Positions 17,233 to 25,362 of a stretch of 64,000 nt of DNA are shown here, one piece after another. The position numbers and the translations under genes are program-made. The DNA is from Nafulsella turpanensis ZLM-10 (GTDB lineage Bacteria > Bacteroidota > Bacteroidia > Cytophagales > Cyclobacteriaceae): contig NZ_ANNU01000005.1 of assembly GCF_000346615.1 (NCBI RefSeq), positions 186,001 through 250,000 of the forward strand. Direction: 5' to 3'. The notes under the pieces were generated by a model, which saw only the letters and a list, made by a program, of their open reading frames with translations, was not told the origin of the DNA and did no database searches. Within the stretch, counting starts at the first letter, position 1. Each line of letters opens with the position of its first letter.

Positions 17233-18408
17233 TTAGCGGTAAACATACTCCTGCCCTTCGTGTTTGATCGTCACCTTTTTTTCGCCGGCTTCTACCCGGC
17301 CAACAATTTTTGCCTCTACGCCAAAACTTTGCGCCACCTCTATGAGTGCCTGTGCATATTTTTCCTCCAGGTATACCTCCAGGCGATGGCCCATATTAAA
17401 CACCTTAAACATTTCCTGCATAGGCGTGTGGCTTTCCTGCTGTATCATTTTAAAGAGGGGAGGCACCGGCAGGAGCGAATCTTTTATGATGTGTAACTGG
17501 TCGATAAAGTGAAGCACCTTTGTTTGGGCACCTCCGCTGCAATGCACCATTCCATGAATAATGGGGCGGTACTCTTTAAGAAAAGCGGCCACAATGGGCG
17601 CATAGGTGCGGGTAGGCGAAAGCACCAGTTTACCGGCATTTACTTCCACTCCTTCCGGTAAACCTTCTACCGCATCAGTTAACTTTTTACTTCCTGCATA
17701 GACCAGGCTTTCCGGAACGGAAGGGTCATAGCTCTCGGGGTACTTTTCGGCCAGGTAGCGGGCAAAAACATCATGGCGGGCAGAGGTAAGCCCATTGCTG
17801 CCCATTCCGCCGTTGTACTCATGCTCATAGCTGGCCTTACCGTAGGAAGAAAGGCCCACAATAACATCGCCGGCGGCAATATGGTGGTTACTAATAACCT
17901 CTTCGCGCTTTAAACGGGCTGTAACGGTGCTGTCGACAATTATGGTTCGCACCAGGTCTCCAACATCGGCGGTTTCGCCACCGGTGCTGTAAATACCCAT
18001 GCCGTTATCGCGCAGCATCTGCAAGACCTCCTCTGTGCCATTGATAACCGCGGCAATTACTTCTCCCGGTACTTTATTTTTATTTCGCCCAATGGTGGAA
18101 GATAGCAGAATGTTATCGGTTACCCCTACGCACAGCAGGTCATCGACATTCATGATAACCGCATCCTGCGCAATTCCTTTCCACACTGAAAGGTCGCCGG
18201 TTTCCTGCCAGTAAAGCCAGGCCAGAGAGGACTTGGTGCCAGCCCCGTCGGCATGCATAATGTTGCACCAGGCGGCATCTCCTCCCAGCATATCAGGAAT
18301 TATTTTACAGAAAGCCTGGGGAAAAAGTCCTTTGTCGATGTTTTTAATGGCATTATGCACATCTTCTTTTCCTGCGCTTACGCCGCGCTGCATGTAACGG
18401 TCTTCCAT
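17233..18408 (-). CDS. purM: phosphoribosylformylglycinamidine cyclo-ligase (AIR synthase)
   Basis: PurM makes aminoimidazole ribotide from FGAM with ATP in purine synthesis. The 391-residue product is of the longer kind seen in Bacteroidota. RGVSAGKEDVHNAIKNIDKG lies at the N-terminus, NIMHADGAGTKSSLA follows, and then comes MNVDDLLCVGVTDNILLSST. GGETADVGDLVRTI is the conserved ATP/substrate loop, and HCSGGAQTKVLHF lies in the C-terminal domain. It stands alone on the minus strand, and no other pur gene is in the window. CAAAAATA at 18438-18445 could be its -7 box on the minus strand. Confidence 0.95.
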   Translation of the reverse strand: MEDRYMQRGVSAGKEDVHNAIKNIDKGLFPQAFCKIIPDMLGGDAAWCNIMHADGAGTKSSLAWLYWQETGDLSVWKGIAQDAVIMNVDDLLCVGVTDNILLSSTIGRNKNKVPGEVIAAVINGTEEVLQMLRDNGMGIYSTGGETADVGDLVRTIIVDSTVTARLKREEVISNHHIAAGDVIVGLSSYGKASYEHEYNGGMGSNGLTSARHDVFARYLAEKYPESYDPSVPESLVYAGSKKLTDAVEGLPEGVEVNAGKLVLSPTRTYAPIVAAFLKEYRPIIHGMVHCSGGAQTKVLHFIDQLHIIKDSLLPVPPLFKMIQQESHTPMQEMFKVFNMGHRLEVYLEEKYAQALIEVAQSFGVEAKIVGRVEAGEKKVTIKHEGQEYVYR

Positions 18409-18445
18409 GGGAGGGCTGGTGTAGGTTTATTCTGATACAAAAATA

Positions 18446-18471
18446 AGAAAAGCCTTCGCATAAGGAAGGCT
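18446..18471 (-). terminator. Terminator after the PorE-like gene
   Basis: AGCCTTC (18451-18457) pairs with GAAGGCT (18465-18471). On the minus strand the stem is followed by a T-rich stretch. It lies 44 bases past the end of the lipoprotein gene. Confidence 0.6.
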
Positions 18472-18514
18472 CTTTGATGGTTTCTGAATATTCGGCTCAG
18501 GCGGCTATTGAAGA

Positions 18515-20587
18515 TCACCCATCCCCCAGCTCATCGAATATTGGGTCGCGCTCTACCTTTTTCGGCTCTTTCTCTTCTTTTTTCCGTTCCCGCATTTCTA
18601 CCTCCTCACCCTGTGGAATTTCTTCTTCCTCCTCTTCAGGCTGTACAATTTCGGCTTCGGGGGTAATTTCTGTTACTTTAAATTCCGTGCGCCGGTTTAT
18701 CTGGTGCTCCTCTTCGGTAGTGGCATTCGGAATAATCGGCCGGTTTTCGCCATAGCCCCTTGCGGTAATCCGGCGCGGGCTAATTCCCTGTGAAATGATG
18801 TAATTTACTGCCGATTCGGCCCTCCGCTGCGAGAGGTCAATGTTATAAGTCAGGTCGCCCCTGTTATCGGTATGAGAGCTCAGCTCAATAACAATCTGCG
18901 GGTTATCCTTCAGAATATTTACCAGCTTATTCAATTCCCGGGCCGCATCCGGCCTTATTTCCGCCCGGTCGAAGTCGTAATAAATATTATCGAGCACAAT
19001 GGCTTTGTCGAGCACAATCTGGTCGAGGGTAAGTGAGGTATAATAGGTGGTATCAGTCACGAACTCCTTCAGCTTCTCCTTATCCAGGTATTTTCCTTCC
19101 ATCGGAAATACCTTTCGGGTAGTAAAATAATCTGGCTTTTCCCCTACCAGCAGGTATTCCAATACCCCCTCTTCGAGTGCAAAGCGGAATTTACCCTCGG
19201 CATCGCTGGTCACCACATCTACAGGTCGCTCTTCATCGGCCAGCAGGCGCACTTCAACATTGGGTAAGATTACCTTCTGGTTATTTTCGTCCGTAGTGTA
19301 GGTAGTACCGGCAAGGTAGTAATTTACAATTTTCAGGTCCGGATCGCTGTTTACAAAGGCATACACATCATCATCGCCTTCGCCCGATTCGCGGTTACTG
19401 GAAAAGTAGCCTTTATCGTAGCCCATATAGCTGAGGCCAAAGTCATCGGAGCTGGAATTCATGGGTACACCCAGGTTTTCAATAGCTATCTTCCCGTTTC
19501 TCCGGACGGCTACAAAAAGATCGAGTCCGCCGAGGCTGGGATGCCCATCGGAAGAAAAATAAAGGCGGCCATCCTGCGATACAAAAGGAAACATTTCGTT
19601 GCCGGCTGTATTTATTTCAGGGCCTAAATTACGCACCTGACCCCAGTTTCCGCGCGAATTGAGGGTGGCCGAGTAAAGGTCGACTCCTCCAAAGCCGCCC
19701 CTGCGGTTAGAGGCAAAATAAAGTGTTTTACCATTCTTACTAAATGCAGGGGTAGAGTCCCAGGAGCGAGGGTCGCTGATTCGCAGTAACTGGGCATTAC
19801 TCCACCTGCCACCCCTGAAGTAGCTGATATACAGGTTTACCTCTTCGCCTCCTTTTTTACCCTTGGCATTACCACGGGCAAATATGAGCGTATTACCATC
19901 GGGGCTAAAGGTGATGGCCCCTTCGGCCCTGTCATCAGTATTAAAATTTTCGGCCAAAGGCTGAACGGTGCCCGGCACAATTCCCATAGACGGACCTATT
20001 TCTGCTACATAAAGGTCGGTAAAGCTTTTACCGGTGGCTTTATATATTTTATCGTCGCCGCGCGAGGAGGTAAAATAAAGCACATTGTTTTGGGCAAGAG
20101 GGGCATACTCCGCTTCCGGAGTATTGATTTGTTCGAGGTGCTTGATCTGGTAAAAACTTTCCTTGGAAAGAAGGTCTTCCAGCGACTGCAGTACGGCCAC
20201 CTCATTCTGGGCCCGCTGGATGTACTCTTTGTTCTGCGCGTTTTTTAAATAGGAGCTAAACTGCTGGCGAGCTTCTTTGTACTGACCATTCGCTTTTAAG
20301 GCAAAGCCATAGTAAAAGCGGGCATCCTCCTCTTCCATGCCTGCCTCGAGAGCCGCAGCATAAAAAGGTGCCGCTTCATCTATACGATTGGAGAGTCGGT
20401 AAGACTCGGCAATCAGGAAATTTGCACGGGCTTTATTCGTTTTTGACTTACCAAGGGCCTTCTCAATATTTTCGATGGCTAACTGGTACTCCCCTTCCTG
20501 AAAATTTTTGACCCCTTTTTTATAGGTGCTGCAGCTGAAGGCAAAAATCGCCAGCAGGAGAAAAAGAGCTATTCTAACGGATTTCAT
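18515..20587 (-). CDS. OmpA-family lipoprotein with TPR, beta-propeller and CRD domains (PorE-like)
   Basis: The 690-residue protein has a lipoprotein signal with lipobox FSC at Cys19. In order it has a TPR-like region (about 22-140), WD40/PD40-type propeller repeats (about 150-400, for example ITFSPDGNTLIFARG and FSKNGKTLYFASNRRGG), a carboxypeptidase-regulatory-like domain (about 415-500) and an OmpA C-terminal peptidoglycan-binding domain (about 530-650, with IELSSHTDNRG and NIDLSQRRAESAVNYI). This order and length match PorE, a periplasmic type IX secretion component. Related OmpA/PD40 proteins of other function exist in the phylum, so PorE is a strong candidate only. A charged Glu/Lys tail closes it. 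Confidence 0.85.
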   Translation of the reverse strand: MKSVRIALFLLLAIFAFSCSTYKKGVKNFQEGEYQLAIENIEKALGKSKTNKARANFLIAESYRLSNRIDEAAPFYAAALEAGMEEEDARFYYGFALKANGQYKEARQQFSSYLKNAQNKEYIQRAQNEVAVLQSLEDLLSKESFYQIKHLEQINTPEAEYAPLAQNNVLYFTSSRGDDKIYKATGKSFTDLYVAEIGPSMGIVPGTVQPLAENFNTDDRAEGAITFSPDGNTLIFARGNAKGKKGGEEVNLYISYFRGGRWSNAQLLRISDPRSWDSTPAFSKNGKTLYFASNRRGGFGGVDLYSATLNSRGNWGQVRNLGPEINTAGNEMFPFVSQDGRLYFSSDGHPSLGGLDLFVAVRRNGKIAIENLGVPMNSSSDDFGLSYMGYDKGYFSSNRESGEGDDDVYAFVNSDPDLKIVNYYLAGTTYTTDENNQKVILPNVEVRLLADEERPVDVVTSDAEGKFRFALEEGVLEYLLVGEKPDYFTTRKVFPMEGKYLDKEKLKEFVTDTTYYTSLTLDQIVLDKAIVLDNIYYDFDRAEIRPDAARELNKLVNILKDNPQIVIELSSHTDNRGDLTYNIDLSQRRAESAVNYIISQGISPRRITARGYGENRPIIPNATTEEEHQINRRTEFKVTEITPEAEIVQPEEEEEEIPQGEEVEMRERKKEEKEPKKVERDPIFDELGDG

Positions 20588-20810
20588 ATAGGCTATCGTC
20601 CGGATGTACGCTTTAATTTAGAAATTTTATCTACAAAATATAACGACTGAAATAAAAATTAGGTATATCAGAGCCATACTACCGGGCCAGGGATAAAATA
20701 TTAGACCAGCTTTTTTCAACCTGCCACTTAATATGCCAAGCCTTCCAAAGCCTCCGGTCATATTGCCCCACAAAAAAGCTATAGATGAGTTTTCATTAGG
20801 TACGTCATAA

Positions 20811-20837
20811 AAAACCCTGTTTTACCAACAGGGTTTT
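20811..20837 (-). terminator. Rho-independent terminator
   Basis: AAAACCCTGTT (20811-20821) pairs with AACAGGGTTTT (20827-20837). On the minus strand a TTTTTT run follows the stem, so it ends the transcript of the gene whose stop is at 20842. Confidence 0.8.
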
Positions 20838-20841
20838 ATTT

Positions 20842-21327
20842 TTAAGAGAAATATCGTTTTAACCAGGTTTCCTTCGCCGGCTGCAGCCATTTTTCTTCCA
20901 GCTCCTGTTTATTCGACACCAGGTTATTGAAAGTCTGGGTGTCGGCCGTAATCTTTCCTGCTTCGATGCTCCTTTTAAGACTAGGAAGGGGTTCCATGTA
21001 AATTTTATCTTCCAGCACAAAGGCTACCTTTCCGCGATCCATAAAGCTTAGCCCCAGTTCTTTTTCCAGAGCCTGCACAAAAGCCACAGAACTGTCGATG
21101 GAACAGCCGCTTGCCTGCTGATGATTTTCATCTACTCCTATTACCAGAAACTGGTCATGAAAAAGTTTATAAGAGGCTTTGAGCGGCTTCCCATGTGTTG
21201 CCCACGACTCCAGGAAGTCCGGTGCGGTTTTTTCAATCAACGCCTGCTCTGTTTCAGTAAGAGGTCGGCTGGCCTGGTAAACCCAAACCCTCGCCTGGGC
21301 ACTAAGTGTATCGAAAGGAATATACAT
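20842..21327 (-). CDS. conserved Bacteroidota protein of unknown function
   Basis: The 161-residue protein has no membrane helix, signal peptide or nucleotide-binding motif. It begins MYIPFDTLSAQARVWVYQAS and has a central FHDQFLVIGVDENHQQASGCSIDSS segment with the only Cys. Relatives in this phylum are often labelled ABC transporter ATPase, but no Walker motif is visible, so I do not adopt that name. The gene lies 55 bases downstream of the HdrB-like gene on the same strand, so it may belong to that unit. A strong terminator directly follows its stop. Confidence 0.8.
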   Translation of the reverse strand: MYIPFDTLSAQARVWVYQASRPLTETEQALIEKTAPDFLESWATHGKPLKASYKLFHDQFLVIGVDENHQQASGCSIDSSVAFVQALEKELGLSFMDRGKVAFVLEDKIYMEPLPSLKRSIEAGKITADTQTFNNLVSNKQELEEKWLQPAKETWLKRYFS

Positions 21328-21382
21328 AACAACTATTGGTCTTTAGTTATGAATCTTTAGGATTGGAAAGAACCTGTAGTTT

Positions 21383-22174
21383 TTAATCTAAACCTTCGTT
21401 TTTGGCGATAAGTTCAGCCAGGTCCAGCACCTTTACATCATTCTCCTTATTCTTGCTTTTTACCCCATCGGAAAGCATGGTCATGCAGAAGGGGCAGGCT
21501 GTGGCAATTGTAGTGGCGCCGGTATCAATGGCCTCTTCGGCACGGTCAACATTCACATCCTTAAAGCCCGGCTCAGGCTCCTTCCACATTTGGGAGCCAC
21601 CAGCACCACAGCAAAAGCCTTTGGTCTTGCAGCGCTTCATCTCTACCAGCTCAGCATCCAGGGCTTCCAGTACTTCGCGCGGGGCTTCATAGATTTGGTT
21701 CGCCCGCCCAAGGTAGCAGGAGTCGTGATAGGTGATTTTCTTTCCCTTAAATTCGCCACCACCTTTCATGCTTACTTTGCCATCGTTAATCAGCTGCTGC
21801 AGGTAGGTGGAATGGTGAATTACTTCATAGTTACCGCCCAGTTCAGGGTACTCATTTTTAATGGTATTAAAGCAGTGCGGACAGGCGGTTACTACTTTTT
21901 TGATGTTGTAGCCATTGAGCACCTGAATGTTGGCGGTTGCCTGCATCTGGAACAGGAACTCGTTACCGGCACGACGGGCAGGGTCGCCGGTACAAGCCTC
22001 TTCCGGCCCAAGTACGGCAAATGAGATACCTACTTTATTTAATATCTTAACAAATGCACGTGTTACATTTTTGTAGCGGTCGTCGAAGCTGCCGGCACAG
22101 CCTACCCAAAATAAAATTTCCGGTTCTTTTCCTTCGGCCGCCATTTCGGCCATGGTGGGCACTTTATATTCCAT
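21383..22174 (-). CDS. CCG-domain Fe-S protein (HdrB/LutA-like)
   Basis: The 263-residue protein has two copies of the cysteine-rich CCG-type domain found in heterodisulfide reductase subunit B, GlpC and LutA. The first includes WVGCAGSFDDRY and ACPHCFNTIKNEYP. The second includes KGFCCGAGGSQMW and ATACPFCMTML. Such domains bind an unusual Fe-S cluster and pass electrons to or from a soluble or quinone partner. The gene follows the membrane-bound HdrC-like ferredoxin gene on the same strand, with 167 bases between them, so the two products probably form one complex. The electron donor is not encoded here. Confidence 0.9.
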   Translation of the reverse strand: MEYKVPTMAEMAAEGKEPEILFWVGCAGSFDDRYKNVTRAFVKILNKVGISFAVLGPEEACTGDPARRAGNEFLFQMQATANIQVLNGYNIKKVVTACPHCFNTIKNEYPELGGNYEVIHHSTYLQQLINDGKVSMKGGGEFKGKKITYHDSCYLGRANQIYEAPREVLEALDAELVEMKRCKTKGFCCGAGGSQMWKEPEPGFKDVNVDRAEEAIDTGATTIATACPFCMTMLSDGVKSKNKENDVKVLDLAELIAKNEGLD

Positions 22175-22297
22175 TTTTTCAGATGTTAGATATGAGCGTT
22201 AGAGGTGAGACAGTAGAATGAAGAGCCAGGAATCAGGAGTAAAAGGGCCTTTAGCTCCTGTGCTTAATTCCTGCTTACTGGTTCTTTTACATCTTAC

Positions 22298-22328
22298 TAC
22301 TGGCTACTTAATTACTGGCTACTTAATT
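22298..22328. repeat. Tandem 15-base repeat in the hdrB-hdrC-like spacer
   Basis: The 16-mer TACTGGCTACTTAATT occurs at 22298-22313 and 22313-22328, a 15-base period sharing one base. Confidence 0.6.
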
Positions 22329-22341
22329 CTTACTACTATTT

Positions 22342-23715
22342 TTATTTCTTCAGGCTGTCGGCCCAGTTAAAGCGGTCGCTGGGTGGAAATTTCCAGGGAG
22401 CAAAGCTGGTTTCGATGTTCTGGAACATCATTTGCCATTCCTGCGGGCTGCTGCTCTCTTCCATGGCCATATAACGGCGTATCTGGAGAATAATGCTCAG
22501 CGGATCGATTTGTACAGGGCAGGCCTCTACACAGGCGTTACAGGTAGTGCAGGCATTAATTTCCTCTTCAGTTATATAATTGCGGAAAAGGGTTTTTCCA
22601 TCTTCCAGCCCCGGTCCGCCTTTGTCTAGGCTCTGCCCTACCTCCTCTGCACGGTCGCGGGTATCCATCATAATCTTACGGGGCGACAGCTTTTTGCCTG
22701 TCTGGTTGGCAGGGCAGCGGCTGGTACAGCGGCCACATTCTGTACAGGTGTAGGCATCGAGCAGGTTCTTCCAGTTAAGGTCATTAATGTCTTTGGCACC
22801 CAGTGTGGCTACTTCCTGCGGTGCGGCTCCGCTACCTCCGTGGCCTTCTGATTCATTTACGGTGGCGGCGGCCGACGCCCCGGTTTCATCTGGTATCCCC
22901 AGCATCATTTTTACCTCGCGGGTTACCTCCGGCATATTCTGCATCTTGCCCCTTCGGTTCAGGTTGGCAAAATAGGTATTCGGGAAGGCAAGAAAAATAT
23001 GCAGGTGCTTGGAATAGGTAATATAAATGGCAAAAGCCAGAATGCCGATGATGTGGAACCACCATGCCGCACGCTCCAGTGCAATGAGGGCGGAAGTGCT
23101 CATATCTTCGAACAGCGGCTTTAAGAAAGAGCTGAAGAACAGAGTGCCGGTGGTAATATATTCAGGATTACGGGTCTGCAGTAATGAATCCGCAGCATTC
23201 ATGGTGAGGATGGCAAACATCAGGATGATTTCTGTAACCAGAATGATGGTGGCATCCATTTTAGGCCATGCCGTCATTTCCTGTCCATGGAGGCGGTCGA
23301 CGCGAAGCACTTTGCGGCGAATCAGGAAAATGGTACAGGACACAATTACGCCTACGGCCAGGAACTCGAAAATATTCATAAGCCATGTATAGGCTCCCTC
23401 GCCCCCTACGATGGAAGCAAAATAGCGGTGGGTACCAAATATGCCGTCGATGATAAACTCCAGCACTTCGAGGTTGATGACAATAAAGCCAATGTACACA
23501 AAAAGGTGGAGGATGGCCGGGATGGGCCGCTTAAACATTTTCTTCTGACCAAAGGCGACCAGCATCATATTCCGGAAGCGCTCCCCTTTGCGGTCGCTTC
23601 GGTCTGTATCGCGGCCCAGTAATATATTTTTGCGTATCCGGCTGATACGCTTGGCCATGATAAAGGCTGCCGCCCCCACAATCAGAATAAAAAGTATTTG
23701 AGGTAAATATTCCAT
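22342..23715 (-). CDS. Membrane-bound 4Fe-4S protein, HdrC/NarI-like fusion
   Basis: The 457-residue protein has an N-terminal membrane region with about five or six helices (residues 1-260) that contains histidines suited to haem binding, such as LHLFVYIGFIVINLEV. A Gly/Ala-rich linker (about 280-305) leads to a soluble ferredoxin domain with two [4Fe-4S] motifs, CTECGRCTSRCP (about 324) and CTTCNACVEACP (about 390). The layout matches the HdrC/E-like membrane partner of a CCG-domain protein, which is encoded next. The pair probably passes electrons between the quinone pool and an unknown partner. Substrate unknown. Confidence 0.87.
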   Translation of the reverse strand: MEYLPQILFILIVGAAAFIMAKRISRIRKNILLGRDTDRSDRKGERFRNMMLVAFGQKKMFKRPIPAILHLFVYIGFIVINLEVLEFIIDGIFGTHRYFASIVGGEGAYTWLMNIFEFLAVGVIVSCTIFLIRRKVLRVDRLHGQEMTAWPKMDATIILVTEIILMFAILTMNAADSLLQTRNPEYITTGTLFFSSFLKPLFEDMSTSALIALERAAWWFHIIGILAFAIYITYSKHLHIFLAFPNTYFANLNRRGKMQNMPEVTREVKMMLGIPDETGASAAATVNESEGHGGSGAAPQEVATLGAKDINDLNWKNLLDAYTCTECGRCTSRCPANQTGKKLSPRKIMMDTRDRAEEVGQSLDKGGPGLEDGKTLFRNYITEEEINACTTCNACVEACPVQIDPLSIILQIRRYMAMEESSSPQEWQMMFQNIETSFAPWKFPPSDRFNWADSLKK

Positions 23716-23807
23716 TTGTATATCAGTAGATTTTATGTTTTCCGTAAACTTACCTTAATTATAAGGAAAATGCTTGAATTATTTTTTTGAACTTTTTCTG
23801 ATGAATG

Positions 23808-23838
23808 TTTGGCGCGAAACATTTTTGTGCTACTTTTG
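23808..23838 (+). promoter_or_regulatory. Consensus Bacteroidota promoter of tRNA-Phe
   Basis: TTTG (23808-23811), a 19-base spacer and TACTTTTG (23831-23838) match TTTG-N19-TAnnTTTG exactly. Transcription should begin a few bases before the tRNA. Confidence 0.85.
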
Positions 23839-23852
23839 TGTCCTCAAACAAC

Positions 23853-23925
23853 GGTGATGTAGCTCAGTTGGTAGAGCATCGGACTGAAAATCCGTGAGTC
23901 GGTGGTTCGAATCCACTCATCACCA
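23853..23925 (+). tRNA. tRNA-Phe (anticodon GAA)
   Basis: The 73-base cloverleaf has acceptor arms GGTGATG and CATCACC with discriminator A, a D-arm with GCTCAGTTGGTAGAGC, the anticodon loop CTGAAAA with GAA, and a T-arm containing GGTTCGAATCC. The first anticodon-stem pair is a T-T mismatch. The 3' CCA is not encoded. Confidence 0.96.
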
Positions 23926-23935
23926 CTGTTGTTTT

Positions 23936-23973
23936 AAAGCCTCTTAACTTCTGTTGAGAGGCTTTTCTTTTTT
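23936..23973 (+). terminator. Rho-independent terminator of tRNA-Phe
   Basis: AAAGCCTCTTAAC (23936-23948) pairs with GTTGAGAGGCTTT (23953-23965), with one G-T pair. TCTTTTTT follows. Confidence 0.85.
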
Positions 23974-24141
23974 GGACATCAGCCCTCGCCGCTCTTCTTC
24001 TCCCTTCTGTCTCTCAAACTTGCCATTCCTTTTTTTATCCTCTAAAATAAAATGAATAAGGTTACTTTAGTATGCATGCAGAGTAAGTTTCTGCTAATTT
24101 ATAATTATTCTACATTGAAACAACAGCAAATTATACTGCAC

Positions 24142-24174
24142 AAAAAAGGCTGACTGCATTTCTGCAAGCCAGCC
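24142..24174 (-). terminator. Terminator after the LamG lipoprotein gene
   Basis: Read on the minus strand, GGCTGGCTTGCA and TGCAGTCAGCC form a stem with a GAAA loop, and TTTTTT follows. Confidence 0.7.
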
Positions 24175-24204
24175 AACTGTTAAACGTGTGTAAAAAGGGA
24201 AGGT

Positions 24205-25011
24205 CTACTGTATATACAATTCTTTAATTTCTTCTTCTGTAAGGGTTTTATTATAAATTTTTATATCATCAATAAGGCCTTTAAAGTCTGGGTCTAAGTA
24301 GCAGTAATTCGAATGGCCTATATAATTTCGCACCCTCTTAATATCCAATACGGGATGCCCGTCATTTCGTTGCGCTACTTTCTCTCCATCTACAAATATT
24401 TTCATTACACCCTCCGGATCAATAGTAGCAGCAAACTGCTGCAGCTCGCCATTTACAATCACATCCGGGGCAATTAGTCTTCCTTTTTCCCTGTTAAGAG
24501 TGGAGTCGGCATTAATCCAGCTGGTAAGGGCAAGGTCATTGGTTTCTTCTAAGCGGGAAAGTGTAACATTGCGGCCGTTTCGCTCTCCTAAACCATTTCC
24601 CATATCAAAGATCCTTTCATAGCTCCTGTTTTCTTCAAACTGCACCCGCGCTACTATGGTAAAGCCTGCTGCCCATACCTCTCCCAGCTCCGGCAGTTTT
24701 ATATAATCTCCACCAGGCTGGTTACAGCCATTATTGCCTTCGGTTTCATTCAGGCGCAGGGCAGAGCCCTCCACCAGTTCATTCTGCACTATACCGGGGT
24801 CCCCTATAATTTTACCATCATAGCCATTCTCGCTCAGGTCCGTGGCTCCGTCCGTAAAATCATAATGAAGCAAAAGCCCACCCTCCGGGGTAGGTTCTGG
24901 CTCTTTCTCCTGACCTGTAGGTCCTGGTATTTCACCCTCTGTATTACAGGCTGAGAAAACAGCGACAAAAAGAAAAATAAAAAAAAGTCGAATAAAACGG
25001 GTTCTATACAT
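24205..25011 (-). CDS. LamG/concanavalin A-like domain lipoprotein
   Basis: The 268-residue lipoprotein starts at the ATG at 25011 (MYRTRFIRLFFIFLFVAVF, lipobox SAC); an upstream in-frame ATG would only add a poorly hydrophobic extension. After a Pro/Glu-rich linker (about 25-45) comes a LamG/laminin-G-3-like jelly-roll: LLLHYDFTDGATDLSENGYD at the front, then FTIVARVQFEENRSYERIFD, MKIFVDGEKVAQRN and a closing FKGLIDDIKIYNKTLTEEEI. Such domains bind carbohydrate or serve as adhesive modules on the cell surface. No glycosidase partner is adjacent, so its role is unknown. A hairpin terminator follows. Confidence 0.88.
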   Translation of the reverse strand: MYRTRFIRLFFIFLFVAVFSACNTEGEIPGPTGQEKEPEPTPEGGLLLHYDFTDGATDLSENGYDGKIIGDPGIVQNELVEGSALRLNETEGNNGCNQPGGDYIKLPELGEVWAAGFTIVARVQFEENRSYERIFDMGNGLGERNGRNVTLSRLEETNDLALTSWINADSTLNREKGRLIAPDVIVNGELQQFAATIDPEGVMKIFVDGEKVAQRNDGHPVLDIKRVRNYIGHSNYCYLDPDFKGLIDDIKIYNKTLTEEEIKELYIQ

Positions 25012-25056
25012 TCTGATCAAAATTTTTAGTTGAAAAAAGAAGTGAAAGCTTTGCAT

Positions 25057-25362
25057 ACTCTCACCGTTGGGTTATACTATAACGGCCATTAATGTTTTTG
25101 GTTTTAGCAGGATGGGAAAATAAGCAGGGAAAACAGTAGCGCTGCCCCAGAGCATATGGATAACCATTCTTTACCCACAGGGTTTTATAAGCTGACGAGC
25201 TGATAACAAGTCAGTTAACATCACTCTGTACTTATCATTCTTTTTGCAGAAAATGCCACCGGCTTAATGCTTTTGCGACTCTACTGAGGCGGGAATAAAA
25301 AAATTCCCGGTCCTTCTCTGCAGTAAACAACGACAAAGAAGGCCCGGGGAGGCAAAACAAAA
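25057..25362. other. Intergenic region between the LamG lipoprotein and kinase genes
   Basis: It holds the kinase terminator at 25294-25348 and, near 25057, the upstream region of the lipoprotein gene. I see no gene. Confidence 0.5.
25294..25348 (-). terminator. Strong terminator of the kinase operon
   Basis: CCCGGTCCTTCT (25306-25317) pairs with AGAAGGCCCGGG (25337-25348), with one mismatch. On the minus strand the stem is followed by a run of seven T. Confidence 0.75.

Noticed and set aside
20842-21327. Label ABC transporter ATPase for this conserved protein
   Set aside because: No Walker A or signature motif is visible; relatives carry the name without clear basis.
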